A stretch of DNA of 64,000 nt, taken from positions 1,041,634-1,105,633 of the forward strand of contig VWZX01006203.1 in NCBI GenBank assembly GCA_013399015.1, read 5' to 3'. Positions 12,201-27,200 of this stretch are shown here, piece after piece. Both the position numbers and the translations under genes were made by a program. The notes beneath the pieces were generated by a model. It ran no database searches. It saw only the letters and a list, made by a program, of their open reading frames with translations, and was not told where the DNA came from. The first letter of the stretch is position 1. Every line of letters begins with the position of its first letter. The stretch is from Galbula dea (Eukaryota; Chordata; Aves; Piciformes; Galbulidae).

Positions 12201-15200
12201 TGCCCCAGAAGATGTGATGCTTACTGCTGCCCAGGCGTTGGCTGAGCACCGTGAACAAGACCAACTCTCATTCACCAGGTCAGGACGGATTCCATAACAG
12301 CCTGGAAGAAACAAAGTGATCTCCTTCAGAGCCTCTCCTAGGGACTTGTTGACTTCTGAATGCAGAAGCAGCTCTAAAAATCAGCTGTAGCACTTGAGGA
12401 ACTCCATCCAACAGTCCAGGCACAGACCAACAGCATAAGGAAAACCGTCTCTTGGAGGGCAGGTAGAATTTGGGACCAGCAGATCTAAAAACCAACCCAA
12501 GCCAAAACCTCCCCAAGAGGTAACCCTCAACAGTATTTCTTCCTCTTTTGCAAGGACTACAAAAGCAATCCTTGGATGCTGCAGGCAAGAACTGGGCTCA
12601 AAAGTGATTCTGCTACTGCTGGAATGCACTCACACATCAACACAGGTAGGACTAGTGAGTGTTAGCATGACTGCCACAGTCATCTTTGCAGGGCTGTGTT
12701 ATGAGGAAGGACAAACCCACTAACACTGCAAGGAAATGAAATGCTTGCATTTCACATTATTTATTCACATATCACATATTAAATTCACAGTATTTAAACT
12801 AATACTCATTTCTGGTTGTATGAAGTATTAGAAACATGACTTTATAGAGCAGTATGCAAGCCCCAAATCCTCCCACACACCCCTCTGCAGCCCCAAAATA
12901 GGAAGTGGCATTATACTGACTAGGAAGCCAGGGAAACAAGACCAGGAAAAAAGCCCCTAAAATTCTGTAGAAGGCACTGAGGTTTGCCACTGGAAACAAC
13001 AGGGACAAGACACCCAAATTGCTCTGGAAAGATTGGATCTCTGTGATTCCCACAAGCTTGCCAAGAAAGCCTGCAGCAGAAAAGGAAACACACCATGAAC
13101 TGCTGGCTAACATCTGAGCTAACACAAAGTTCATCCCATCCTAACAACAACTGAACAGAACATTTCAGCTGGAGAGTGGCCAATGACCAAATTAACTCCA
13201 AAGAAGTTGTTTAGAAAGCACTGAGATTGCCACACTAACCTGATTGATAAAAATCACCCACTTAGCCAGATAAACACTGTGTCAAAATAAAAAAGTCAAT
13301 AATATAGATCCACAGCTGTTATTTCCCCATCTGAGGTCTCTCTTCATCACATGGCAAATCAAGAAAGCAGATGCAACCCAATCCTAGCAAACAGGCAGTG
13401 CTGGTGGGTCTAAAAAACCTGAGCTGAGAGAGAAACCAACACCTTCCACTGAAACACTGCTGAAGCTCCAATCCCTGTGGAACAGGCTGAAATTCCAGCA
13501 TTGATTCCTTGCTCCAGGACCACATGGAGCTGGACTAGAGGATTCAAGAGGAGAAAGAGTCACAGTACTGTGAAATACAGAGGCACAGGTGGTTAGGGGT
13601 GGGAAGGGACCAGTGGAGAACATCTAGTCCAACCCCCATGGCAGAGCAGGGTCACCCACAGCAGGCTGCACAGGATGGTGTCCAGGTGGGTTAGGAATGT
13701 CCCTAGAGATGGAGACTCCAGCACCTCTCTGGGCAGCCTGGGCCAGGGCTCTGCCACCCTCAAAGTCAAGAAGTTCCTCCTGATGTTCAGCTGGAACTTC
13801 TGTGTTCAGGTTTGTGCCTGTTACCAGAGTGTTCCCTAAGGATGACCCTAGCAGAACAGGAGCAGTGTTGTGTTCTTGTCATGGATTTTATCAACACCTT
13901 AAAAGGCCAGAAACTCTGGCAAAAGCTTTCTTCTCTCTATGTCCTTGCCACTGTCCCACACCAGCACTGCTGGATGAGGACATCTCTCAGACTGCTAAGT
14001 GGTTTTCCAGATTAGCCAACAGCCACCTCAGCACTGCAACCTTGTCATAAAAGCAGGAAAGTCAAAGGGGTAGCACAGTCTAGAAGCACAAACAGCCACA
14101 AGGAAACCACAAGACACTGGAGACCACATCAGACTAGATTTACCTTCTGTCCTATCCTCAAGGGCAGGGCACAGCCAAAGCAGAAGGCTGCATTTCTACA
14201 CACCTCTGCCTGAGCCTGCAGATCAACACCACTGTGCCCACAGCCCTCTGTCCTGAAACAGCATTTGGCCACTGAAACAATCCCTGCTAGACTGGACTTT
14301 TGGAAGACAAATGGATGAAGAAGATGCAGCATCTCTGCTGTGAAGTATGAAAGGAGTTCATCCCTCCCCCTCACTCCCCATCACAGGCTCTCACTAGCCA
14401 GAAGTGACAACCACTGAGGCAGGAGAGAAATAAAAGTTGCCTTTTAGTCCTCCCTCCAGAGGCAGCCATCCTGAGCTGCAGGGTGACCTGTGGACTATAA
14501 AATTGGAACAAGAGAAGTAATTCCAGAGGCTGCAAGTCAAATAAGATTCCCCATCTGTCAGGATCAACCAGCAGAACTGCAGTAATTCATCCCATCTCCT
14601 AGCATGAGTGCAAATGCTAACTGGATGTGGTGCAAGCCACACTGAAGGTACTACCCTCTACCAGGATTAATCAGACCTTCTTTGAGACATGATGATCAGG
14701 GAAACACACAGACATATGTTCCCTTCTGCAATCAAGTGCCATTCCTGCAAACACTGGCACAGACACTAATAAAATGTGTCTCAGCAACTGCTCCATAATC
14801 TCTGCTGCACACAAGAACAATACAACCTCAGCCAGCAGAGCAGTGTTTGAGGAGAGAGAAGAGTGTGATCAGCTTGGTGATATCTGCTTTATTCCAGCAG
14901 AAGGCAAGATAACCAGGGAAGGAAATCTCTTCTGTGAGACAGAGAAGAGTCAGCCAACAAAAGAGAGGATTTGGGTCTACTTTGGAAGATCAGTGACTGC
15001 CAAGATGGCCTCAAATATACACAGACATACACACTGGTGCTTGAACAGGAAAGTGGGAGTGAGAGGGACAGCAAACAAGCCCAGAAGGAACTCAAATCTA
15101 GATCCCAGACAAAGAAACTTGGGTGTTTCTCAATACCCAAAAGGCTCTGGTGAAGAGGGAAGTACTCACTAGCATGAACTTGCAGGCAGCATTTGGCACA

Positions 15201-18200
15201 GGATATCAAGGGACTGGTTCCATCCTCTCCAAGATAGGAATTTGAAGGGAGGGGCTCTGTGTTTTCTCCACTTGAGGTAAAGCACATCTCTGGGATCAGA
15301 GGCTTGGTCTTTTGTCCACACTTGGAAAGGTGGACAAAGGAGGTGGTCTCTCCTACAGAGACTGGGACAGCTTCTTTATCCACCTGTAGGGACTTAGAGA
15401 GAAAATATCATCATATGGGAGCAGCTCTTCCCTGCTCAGAGCTGTAACTGTCAGGTCAGAGCACTCCCCCTGCACAAAACTCACCCAACACCTGACATCA
15501 TGCAGCAGAAACAATGAACTTTAAATCCTGTCTTCTCATGCCCCACCCCTGCCTTCTGCTCCTCTCTCTCTCTCCTCCTCAGGCCTGTGCTGGGACCTGC
15601 CATTGAATTTGGGAGCTCACAGAGTCACAGAGGCAACAGAATCATGAGAAACTTGCCCTGCTGTCCTTCTGTAAAAGTCTAAATTCCTAAATTGCAGCTG
15701 AAAACACCAAGGGGAAAGGGAAAAAAGAGGAAAATATTAATAAAAGCAAGAGCTTCCCTCCCCTTCTCCCAGCCTCCTGGCACACTGCCCTGCTCCTCTA
15801 AGAACTCCTCCTCCTGAAGGCCACTTGTTCAAGGTTTCTGGTCAGAAACCCCCAGCCCAACTGTACCTACTGCTCCTTCCACCCACTACACACCAGCAGT
15901 CAGAAGACAGCACTCATTTTCAGTCTCCATAATGAATCAGGAGGTTGTATCAAAGTGGGGGAGGTGAGCTCTGCTGTCCTCAGGAACAGCTTCCAACATC
16001 TCTCTCTATAAACATGCACCTAAGGCATATTCCTGGTGGACACACAAAGCCAGACCTGGCTCTCTAAGCAGGCAAGAGCAAATCAATACCCAACTGGGCC
16101 AATAACTAATTCAGCTGCTAAATTCTGCCTTTCTGCTCAGGAGAATATCCCACAGCACATTGCTAGTTCCAAGGATGTGCTTACTCAGTCACTTTTGATT
16201 TTGCTGCTTGTTTGCAGCTACTCAGCAGCCTGAGCTCTTGTCTCCAGGAGAGCAACCCCAAGCCCAAGGTGGCATCATTCCTCTGCATGAAACAGTGTTT
16301 GCAGGGCAGAGCTCCTTAAGTGTCACTTCAATAAATGAAAGCTGAGAAAGGCAGAGAAGCCAGGGAAGAACAGAACAGGCTCCATCTGCTGCCTCTGCTG
16401 TATCCAAACACCCTTCTGTGGTGTGCAAATTTGCCTGAGTCTTCTTTATGCCAGAGGGCTGCATCCTAGTGGAGACAGAAGCCACCACCTGAGGTCCCAG
16501 CTGAACACTAGCAGCAGTTACCTGGTTGTAGGGGTAGAAGAGGGTGCAGACAGCACAGTATGGCTCACTCAGGGCAGCAGCTGCATTGAATTTTCTTTCA
16601 GCTGGGAAATTATGTGCTTTGTTCTTCCACTGGAGGGACAGTAAAGATTTCAAAGCCTCTGGGTCACTCATATCTTCCTCTCCAGAAAATGGAAATGTTT
16701 CTAGGAAAGACAAAAATAAATGCCAAACCATCAGCCTAGCACCACCATGCCACTAAACCATGGCCTTAATATCACACCTGGATGTTTTTTGGGCCTCTCC
16801 AGGGATGGTGACTCCACCACTGCCCTGGGCAGCCTGGGCCAATGCCTAACAACTCATTCTGGGAAGAAATGATTCCTGATATCCAATCTAACCCTCCCCT
16901 GGTGCAACTTGAGGCCATTTCCTCTTGTAGTTCATTCAGTATGCAGCAGAGCAGAGCCAGCCCAGATTTACAAGGACATGATGTTCTGTGCTCTTAACAT
17001 CATTTACACATGTGTACATGTCCACACCTCATGTGAGACACAGACAGCAAAGGCCCTGAGCTCAGCTTTGCAGGAGGATGCTTTTGAGATACCTGACTTC
17101 CAAAAGCATCAAGCAACCTTGAACAACATTTTAAAGACACAAACCAAAACCCCAAACACATTCTTCTTCAAACTGTAGTCAAGGCATATCAGGAGACAGG
17201 CAAGGACTCCTGATAGCAGGGAAATCAATGGAAGCAGCAGTGTAATCCAGAGTGACAGACTGAGAGGAAAAAGGAAATGACTCTTGTACATTATCAGCAC
17301 CTTCACTCAGCCCAGGATGGATTCCAGGTGACACACAGCACTCAGGGTGGCTCCTACACTTCAAGCAAGTTGTACACAAGCAGAAAAGACTCATTTCCCC
17401 CCAGCTGAATCTCAGTGCAGCATATACACTCCCCTAATTTACATGCTCACTCTTCTCATCACAGCCTCCAGATCATCCTCACACATTACCCCTGAAAAGG
17501 GAAGGAGTGCAGAGAGCTGCTTCTGTTCCCTGGCAGGGAAGAGAACAATCTCTGATGAGATTTTGCCCAACAGTGCTATAAATCAGTCCCCAAGAAATGC
17601 CAGCTCTCACAGAAAGCTGCTCCTGAGTCAGCCAGTGAAGTCCCCACACACCACCCAGCAAGGCAAAACACTGCAGAGGATCTAAGGAGGATCCTTCAGC
17701 ATCAAGTTTGTTGCAAGGTCTCACACCCAAACAAGGTTTAACTAGTCTCCAGTGGCTTCCTCCATCCTTCAATCCACATTATACATATTCAAGACATCAG
17801 ATGCATCACCCTAGGAGAGGAGAAGGAGCTATGGACCTATAGAATATCCCTTCCCTACACAAAGTTCCTCTAAGAGCACTGGCTATGTTCTCTGAAGGAG
17901 ATCAGCTAGACCTCAGCCTTCTGAATACCAAGTTGCAAGTACCTTGGAAAGCAGGCACCTGCCCCAGCAGGCAAAACCTTCTGGCTGTGGACTTTTCTGA
18001 GCACTGTATAACGTGGGCAAGCCCCAGAAGTGGTAAATGACATCACACAGCACAGGGGAGAGAAGAGACTGCTTTTGTTATTATTGTTATTATTATTTTT
18101 CTCTTGGTCTAGACAGTTCTGGCATTGACAGTGCCTAGGGTGTGGGAAAAGAAAAGCAAGTGGTGCACAGTTCAGCACTCAGAAACTTTCTAATTCTCAT

Positions 18201-21200
18201 TTCTGGATCTGCCAAGAAAAATTGAAGCCCAATATTTACACCAATTAAAAAAGCCACCCAAAAACCAGTAAGAATGAACTTTCCCTACCAGCAGCCCTAA
18301 CCTCCTCCTCCCTCTGAGGTGAACAGGCCTCACTCTAAGGCAGGATTGAAGACAGAGCTTTGACTTTAAGATGTTATTTTCTGTCAGCTTTCTTCTCCCT
18401 TTGCCCAAAACACTACCTCACTCTGCAGCCAGCAAATTGCTTTTTCCTTGAGAGGGAAGGGGAAAAAAAAAAAAGGTGGGAGGTGAGAAGGGGAGAAGGG
18501 ACACCTCCCACTGATGGATTTAGCTTCCAGCTGGGTGATCAGAATGGGGAACAGGCTGCATCTTCTACCAGTGAAGTGTAACACACCAAGTTTCAGGTCA
18601 TAGAGTTCTAACTGTTAATGGCTTCAGCAAGTTTTCAGAGCAGGCAAAACACACAGGCAGTGCTGGTGCTACTGCACTCACCCTCATCACTCGAGGTCTC
18701 CTGCTTCACCACCGAGAGCGGGGAGCGGGTTGGTGGCTTGCCCAGGGGATGGCGACGACTCTTCTTGATCTCCATCTTCATCTTGGAGAAGGCAGAAGCA
18801 GTCTGGAACAAAGCAAAACAAGCTCAGTAGGAACCCCAAAGTATCTTGGCAAGCAAAGGAGAGTACAGAATCACAGAATGTTAGGGGTTGGAAGATCTGG
18901 GGATCAGCCGGGCCAACCCCCCTGCTCCAGCAGGGGCACCCACAGCAGCTTGCCCAGGGTCACCTCCAGCTGCCTTGGCAATCTCTCCACACAAGGAGAC
19001 TCCACAGCCTCTCTGCAAAGCCTTGGGCCAGGGCTCCAACACCCTCACACCAAACAAGCTTCTCCTCCTGCTCAGAGGGAACCTCCTGGCTTCCAGTCTG
19101 TGCCCAGTGCCCCTTGGCCTGGCCCTGGGCACCACTGAGCAGAGCCTGGCCCCAGCCTCTTGCCCCCAGCCTTCAGCTCTTGCTGGGCATTGAGCAGCTC
19201 CCCTCTGGGGCTGCTCTTCTCCAGGCTAAGCAGCCCCAGGGCTCTCAGCCTTTCCTCCTGCCAGAGCTGCTCCAGTGCCCTCAGCATCTTCCTGGGCTCT
19301 GCTGGACTCTCTCCAGCAGTTCCTTGTCTCTCTGGAACTGGGGAGCCCAGAAGGGGAGCTAGGACTCCAGCTGTGGCCTGAGTAGGGCAGAGTATAAGGG
19401 GAGGAGAACCTCCCTCAATCTTTTCCTGTCAAAGCACTCCATGGCTCACCAACAGGAGAGGCTCAGGTCCAATTAAGGACTCCTCTCATCCCAAGTTTGG
19501 TCCTCAACCTCTTGCTTAAAACCAGCAAATCTTACAGACACCTCCTTGGTCAAACACACAAGGGAAATCACCAACCTCTGCAGTGACTCCTCTGTTTTCT
19601 GCTTCTGCATTACTCAACTCCTCCTTGCCAGGGATCTCCACAGGGACAGGCTGTTCCCTCCAGCCTGCAGTCTTTTGGGTGGCAAACTGCTCAAAGGCCT
19701 GCTGGCAGGACATGTGCTCTTTGTCAAACACCACCTTCTTGGTCTGTGGAACCACGTAGAGCATGGGAATGATCGGCCGAGGTTTGAAGTCCTCATCCTC
19801 CAGGGGAGCCTCTGAGGGCTGGATAATGTTCAGGGGAGCTGGGGCCAAGTTCTTCTCTGCTGTGGAGGATGTGGGTGCTGCTGGAGGTACTGGTGGTCGT
19901 CCTGCTGCTGCCACTTGGTCCTCTGCCATCAGCTGGGCAGTGGGTGGTGGTGGCAACGGTGGCTGCTGCTGCAGAGGAGGAGGCTGAGGTGCTTGGAGAT
20001 GGTGCTGGTGTTGGTGGAAGAGATGCTTCTTCTTCCTCTCCCCTTTCACCTTTGGAGGACGAGCCTTTGCCTTGCAGTCACCTGTGTGGAGAGAACAGGC
20101 AACAGTTAGCTTTAGAGGGCAACATTTTGAGGCATTGCAGATTTTTCTCTTCTCTCTTTTATTTATCCAAAAGCTCCAGAGCTGGGCTGACAGGGTACAT
20201 GATGCTGTTCCTCCTCCTTTCAACCAGGCAGACTGAAAACTGCAGATAGATTCAGCTGCCACTTCCAGGTGCCCACTGGAGGAAGAAAAGCCTTGTGTCC
20301 TTCCTGTGGACTACTTAATTCTTAACTGGAGCAGAAAGGCTGCCAACAGGAAGGCTACCTGGAGGGAAAAATATCTAACCCCCTAGGAAACTGGACAGTG
20401 TCCCAAGCCCCATGAGATGGGGTCAGGGCTGATGTGATCTGTTTCAGCTTTTCTCTGTCACCAGTCTCCAAGGTGGGGAGCTCAAAGCCATCCACAGGGC
20501 TGCAGCAAGGAAAGGGTTTTGTACCATTAGTAAATATCCCTCTTAATATAGTGGGTTTATATCTGTAGATAGTCTTTAATATATCTTAGAAATAGTGATT
20601 ATTTGATCTTTCATCCTTTTTTAGCTCTATTTTTCTGTATGTTTTATAATTGACTAAGCAGAGTAATACACATATAGGTTTTATACACAAATACAGACAG
20701 ATCAGGATGTGTGTGCTGTTTTGGAGGGGTTTTTGGCTGATAAAGGGAACAATCAAAAAGGTTTGGAGGTCACTGTCCTCTACCACTAACCTGCCCTCAT
20801 CTCTGGACCACCCTCATTTTACTGCTCCCTCTGTTTGCAAGCACAGCTCTTCTCTGAGTACTCCTCTGCACCAATGCCTTCAGCAGGCCTGGGAAATGAG
20901 GAGCTGAACAGAGATACCTGAATCATTCTTACCCAAAGATTTCTCCTGGAAGGGCTTTTAAAAAGATGCCTTTCAAGCAGAAATAAAGCCCAGCACTGAA
21001 CTAAGCTTATTACAGCACTGGCTACTGAGCTCTCCTTTCCCAACACTGGCTCCTTTTGTCCTTGTTTCTCCTAGCTTACTGCCAGTCATCTCATCTGCAC
21101 TGCAGGGCTCATGGCTCTGACAACAAAGCCACTTCTGGAACAGATAAAACAGCTGAGTGTTTTTACCAGAGTCACTAATGACCCATGAAAGCCTTCCCCA

Positions 21201-24200
21201 TCTCCCTTTCCCAATACACCTCTGTTTAAGGAGCCACACACTCTGATTTTACAGAGCAATTAACATTCCTGCTGACCACTGAGGGAGTGTCTCTGGCTTG
21301 GAGAGGAGATGCCTTCACATCTTGCCTTACTCCAGCTAAAATGATCTATCTTCTCTTTGCCCAACTCTTCCCTCACTTCAGGAATGAAGTTATCAGTTCA
21401 CTCAAAGGCAAGGAGATAACAACAGATGCTCCATGGAGAGATGCCAGTGCTCAACTGATTTCATCAGAGGTTGTTTTTTTCACCTGCAGATGTTCTGACT
21501 TGATGACTCTGCTACAAAAGGTGATTTTCCCACTGACAGGAAAAGGAGAAGGGCTGGAAGACACAGACTATTCATCCTCAGAAGAATGCTGCACCAATCC
21601 CAACCTACTCTGACTCCTCCAGCAAGGACCAGACCAAAGCTGACCACCCAAACCTAGTCAACAGAAAGCCACCTAAACCACCAAACAACGAGGTGTCTGC
21701 AGGAGGAAGGGTCTGAAAAGGAGAAGGTGAATAATCTGATACTAAGATAAAGTGCTAAACTCCCTGCTGAAACCTTCCAGGGGATGCCCCAACCTCCATG
21801 GTTCCCTGAAGCCTGCTCTGATGACTTTATTTACACTAATTTACAAATACAGGAAGAAATTCAGCCCAAATAGTTATTGTTGTACTTGTGTAGGCAGTCC
21901 CTCAGATAAACTAGTTTGTTCTACCACAGAGAAAGGAATATTGAATTTCCTTAGAGAAACAAACATATTGAACCAGCAGCAAATTGGATTTTTCCCCAGT
22001 TGCACAAAACCAGATCATATTTGCTCTCTATATGCTTGGAGAATTCTCTCCCCAACAGCAACCCAAATGCCATTCACCAGCTTTACTGCCTTCTAAAGGG
22101 GGAATTTGATAGCAGCTGGCAGGCAGAACTGTGGTTAGAAGTTTCTGCATCAGGATGAACAAGGTGGTTTGCAAGGGAACAGAGAAAAGCAGCAGGCAGG
22201 AAGGAGGGAGGTACAACTGCATATCCCCTGGATACTGCTGGAGAGGAGAGGGATCTTTAGGCACAAATCTCCATGGCAATTCTGTAGCACAGGTCTGGGC
22301 TCCCCAGTTCAAGAAGCACAGGGAACTTCTGGAGAGGGCACAGGAAAGGGCTGCAGAAATGATCAGGGAACCAGAACATCTCTCCTGTGGGGAAAGGCTG
22401 AGAGCCCTGGGGCTGCTTAGCCTGGAGAGGAGCAGACTGAGGGGAGATCTGATCAATGCTGATCAATACTGCCTGGGTGAGGGTCAGGAGGATGGGGCCA
22501 GGCTTTGGTCAGTGGTGCCCAGGGACAGGACAAGAGGGAACAGGCACAGACTGGAACAGAGGAAGTTCCATCTAAACATCAGGAGGAACTTCTTGACTTT
22601 GAGGGTGGTGGAGCCCTGGCCCAGGCTGCCCAGAGAGGTTGTGGAGTCTCCATCTCTGGAGACATTCCAAACCCTCCTGGATGTGATCCTGGGCAAGCTG
22701 CTGTGGGTGACCCTGTGGGTGCATGGGGGTTGGATGAGATGATCTCCAGAGGTCCCTTCCAAGCCCTAACATTCTGTGACTGTCTGAAAGCTGGTACATG
22801 TGGAGAATGGTGTTTTGTCATGATGAGAAGACTTGCTTGTCCAGAGATAACCTGAAATGCTACAGAGAGTTCACTGATGTTGAAGGTATACAACAGGTTT
22901 GAGGGGAAGGAGTGTTGGCAGGGAAATCAAACCACTTGCTCAGCATCACACACCATGGCTTTGGGTAATGAGATGATTAAAAGCTGCTCCAGGAGTGGGG
23001 ACTTCAACTGCTGAAGCAATATCTCCTGCTAGTGGGCAAAGACAATTAGAGAAGGAGTTCAGCATCAGTAACTTAGCCACAACTTGAGGAAATCATTTGT
23101 ACTGTCAACAGCTCAAAAAGAAACTCTAAACTGGATTTATTAATCTAGCAGAAGCAGAAGCACAGAGATAAGATGAAACTCTCAGCAAGAAACCAGCCAC
23201 TACTTGGCAGTCTGGGAGATGCTGCCTGAAGTAAAACCTTCACACACCAAATGGTCATCTGAAAAACTCAGTTATGCACCAGAGGTAACAGCAGAGAGGT
23301 TTCCAGCTCAGTTTGCTGTCCCATACAGGTAACACAGCTGAAAGGGTTTCAGTTCAGTTTGCTGTCCCATACAGGTAAGAGCAGAGAGGTTTCCAGTTCT
23401 GGTTTCCTGGCACAAGAATCCTTCATGGAGTTCTGCACCTACTTTACAACAACAGAGGATGTGGGAAGGTTGTTGAATGAAATGTGAGGGAAAATAGCAC
23501 ACAATGATTTGGCAGTTAGGCACCAGATGGGGTTGGACTGGATGCTCTTCCAACTCCTGACATTCTGTGATCTCACTGCTCTTTCTCACATGATAAAAGG
23601 AGTAAGAATTCTGTCAGATACATGGTTCCCAGCCCAAGTCTGTGGACTCTGAGCAGGCCAAAGCATCACTGACTCACAGGATCTATTAAGAGCAAAGCTT
23701 AGAGATTCTCCTTTTCCATTTCCAGTCCCAGGACAACCTGCTAAGAATTCTAAATACATTAATAGCAACATCATCAATTATGAATCTGAAGCTGAGTCAT
23801 AAAAAATGAAAACACCTTAAGGTATCTGGGTCAGAAATCCTGAAAACCTCAGTTATTAATATCCACCCAGCCCCAATAACCAACATGAAGCATAAGACCT
23901 ACTTTGGAATCTCATTCTTCCTCATTCTCAAGGTCAGGGGATTTTTTTCTGGTGTAAAAAGAAGAAAAACCAAGCCAAATTAAAACCAGAGGAAGAGAAA
24001 AAGGACCTGAAGGCAAAGGCTGAATTACCACCAGCAGAGCCATCCAACCAGGCACTGCTTTCTTTTTCAGGGTGAAACTGTAAGAGACTTGGGAGAGGTA
24101 ATGCAGACAAGGAGGATGTAGAGAACTAGAAAACTCAGTGGTGTTTAATTGCTGATTGCATTAAGGAACTTGTGTGCTTGCTAATAGCCACACTGAGCAC

Positions 24201-27200
24201 TAGCTCCTCAGCCACTGCAAAGCAACCAGCCCAGTTCCAGGGACTGCAATGGTGCTGAAAATAAGTTTTGCCCTCCTGTGTCAACAGTTAAAGAGCTCTT
24301 AACATGTCATCTAAGTGTATGAAGTGGAACCCATTCAGCTAGAGCAGAGTCTTTATTGTTCCTCTGCCTTTCTAAGGATCTCAGATCTGTCCTTGTCACT
24401 TATCTCTTGTCTCCAAATGGGTAGCAGCATTTTTTGGGCCATTTATTACAAGTATCAACTGTTAAAACTCCTACAAGAGCTAGGAGCATACAATTTAACA
24501 CACTGCTGACACTTCCAAGCTTAGGGCAATAGAAATTAACTATCTGCACTGTGCTACTCCTGCTCTGTACAACAATGGCTTTCAAACTCCTGATTTCCTA
24601 TGAAAAGAGGGGAAAAAAAAATACCCTGTCAAGCTCAGAGACTCTGCAGCTGAACCAAGAGCTCATTCCTATTCCCAGAACTTCCACAGATCTCCTTCAG
24701 GATTGTTAGCAAGGTTCCCTAACCAGTTTGCAGCACCAGTCTTCTCCAAGTGCTGAACAAATCAGGGACATCTACAATCTATCATAATGAATTTCCTAGT
24801 GCTCCTGAAATGCTCAAGTGCCTCCAAGAGACAGAGTATCCTGGACACATCAACTACTTCACTAGGCACACTAAGGGGGGGGAGGAAGGTACCAGAGAGC
24901 CCCAGCAAGCCTGCTGAGGTCAGGCCTTTGGACTAACCACGTGCAAAAGAGATCATAGAGGACTGGGAGTTGCTTCAGCCATGCCAAGGAAGCTGAAAAG
25001 CTTCCCTCCTACAGCTAGACTTGAAGACAACCACACCTGCAACTTGACCTCCCAGAGCCTAAGGCTGGCTTTATTTACTGAAGAGGGCTGAAAGGGGAAT
25101 GATTAATTGCACAAGGCAGTGCACAGATCATTCCCTTTTCAAAGCAGGACACAAAATAGATTTAGTTGTTTCTCTACAAAAATGTTTTCAAATATTCCTC
25201 CCTCCCCTAATATCTATTTTCTTACAGACCTGTAATAGTTTTGGCAGGATCTTCAAGCCCTGCCAAGAAAGCTATTTGGACTGAATCCTTAAAGAGAGGG
25301 GGGAAAAAATCAATTGCTGCTGGAAATGGTGGTGTATTTCAGTCAGCATAGATTTACTCTTGGGAAAGGTTCCACTGATATTTCACCAGAAATGAACTAC
25401 AGCAGAAAAGTTATTTACAGGTCTGGTTTAGAGAGAGAGAGAGAGCTTGCCCCAGTCCTCCACTCAAGTGACCTGCCACCAGCAAGAGCAGGAGCTCACC
25501 TTCTCCCTCCATCACTTTGCCTCTCTCCTCTTCCTCTAGATCTGCTCCTCTCTTCAGCTCCTCTTTTACTTTCACATCTTCCAAGGCAGTTTCCATAGCC
25601 ATGACATCCCCAAGAGACTTCTGATCCTCTGTTTTATGTCTTCTGGGTTGACTTCTTTTTCTGTGAGACCTAGAAGCACACAAGTGTGATTTGACATAAA
25701 AGCACAGCCTTCAGTCAGTAACAGGAGCACTGCCTTAAGAAGCTGAATACCAAACAAGAGATCTTCTTGGGACAGACAACACAAGGTAGCTAACAATAGC
25801 TAGAGGCCAAACCAGGTATCTGAAAGGAAGCAGATGAACCTTGCATGACACAACCTTTAAGATCCATTCACAGAAGTCATTAATTGCCTGGGTCTCTTGA
25901 AAGAGCTTCTTCCCACCATTACTAATGTAAGCTCACAAGCTGCAGTTAATAGCATTCCAATTGTATTTTAAAGCTCTTTTGCTTCTATTTCAAAACAGAG
26001 ATGGAAACTTGTTATACATCTGCTTTTCATCCTCTGCCTCCATTCCATCAGCTCTTTTCATTGTGTCCATGCTGGAAGTCTGCAAAGCATCAGCATCCAG
26101 CTCTGAAACAGAACCCAGGGCTGCTAGCTCCCAAAGCCCCAGGATGCTGAATGCTCATGGCATAATCCAGAGGCAGCCCAGGAGTCCTCAGTAACATAAC
26201 TCCCAGGTCCAAGGCTTAAAGTGCACATTCCCATCATCAGACTAACACTGATCAGCCAACAGCAACACTGCTCTTTACAACCATTGAGTTGTTAAGGTTG
26301 GTAAAGACCTCTCAGGTTATTGAGCTCAACCATTAACCTAACTAACCCTGCCAGGGCACCACAAAACCATAGCCCTCAGCACCACATCTCCAGGGCTTCT
26401 CAATCCCCCCAGGGATGGTGACTCCAGCACTGCCCTGGGCAGCCTGGGCCAATGCCTAACCACTCTTGCAGGGAAAGCTCTTTACAGAAAGAGTTAACAG
26501 CACTTAGGGAGATTACAGCAGCCACAATGCAAAGGACAAGTGCTAATTCCTAAGTCAGGAGAATGCCTTTTGGTTAGGAACTCTATAAGCCAAGCACCCA
26601 CAGAGACACTCATTCATTCTCCATCACTCAAGTGGGACAGGGAGGGAAAAGAGGAAGAACAAGAGTCAGGAGAGTTACAGGTCAAGACAGTGACAGCTTA
26701 ATAGGTGAAGGAAAGAGGAAAGAATAACAAGAGAAAGAAATAAAGCAAAGCAAAGCAAATCCACTCACCACCTCCCCCAGGCAGACCAATGCCTAACCAG
26801 TCTCCAAACAACAGCACCTTGGAAGCCAACCTTCCTCCTTCTTCCTCTAGCCCAGCTTTTATTGCTCAGCACAACGTTTTATGGTACAGAATATCCCTCT
26901 GGCCACTTTGGATCAGCTGTTCCAGCTGCTTCCCTTCTCCATCTCTTGCCCACCCCCAGCCTACTGCCTGGGCAGGGGACAGGGTGGGAATAAAGTAAAG
27001 CCTTGACACTGCAAGCAGTGCTCAGCAAGAGCCAAAACATTGGTGTCTTATCAGCACTTCCTAGCCACAAACCCCAAAGAGAGCCCCCCAGGCTGCTCTG
27101 AAGAAAGTTAACTCCATCCCAGCCAGGCCCAGTGCAAGTGTTTTATAGGATCTAGCAAACAGCTTCTTGAATGCTGGGTTTAAGTCTAATAAATACCAAC

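Larger units (their letters stand above)
16701..18681 (-). other. KDM4B: KDM4B intron, 1.98 kb
   Basis: It contains a CR1 fragment (16790-16928), a short TTATTA-type simple repeat (18076-18098) and a purine-rich patch (18450-18500). Confidence 0.85.
20082..25499 (-). other. KDM4B: KDM4B intron, 5.4 kb
   Basis: It contains a 500-bp CR1 3' end (22288-22788, antisense to the gene), a CR1 tail (23521-23574), a near 50-bp tandem duplication (23290-23395) and a short GA repeat (25430-25445). I see no further exon. Confidence 0.85.

Noticed and set aside
22131..22742. Plus-strand ORF of 203 codons
   Set aside because: Almost all of it is the 3' end of the CR1 copy at 22288-22788.
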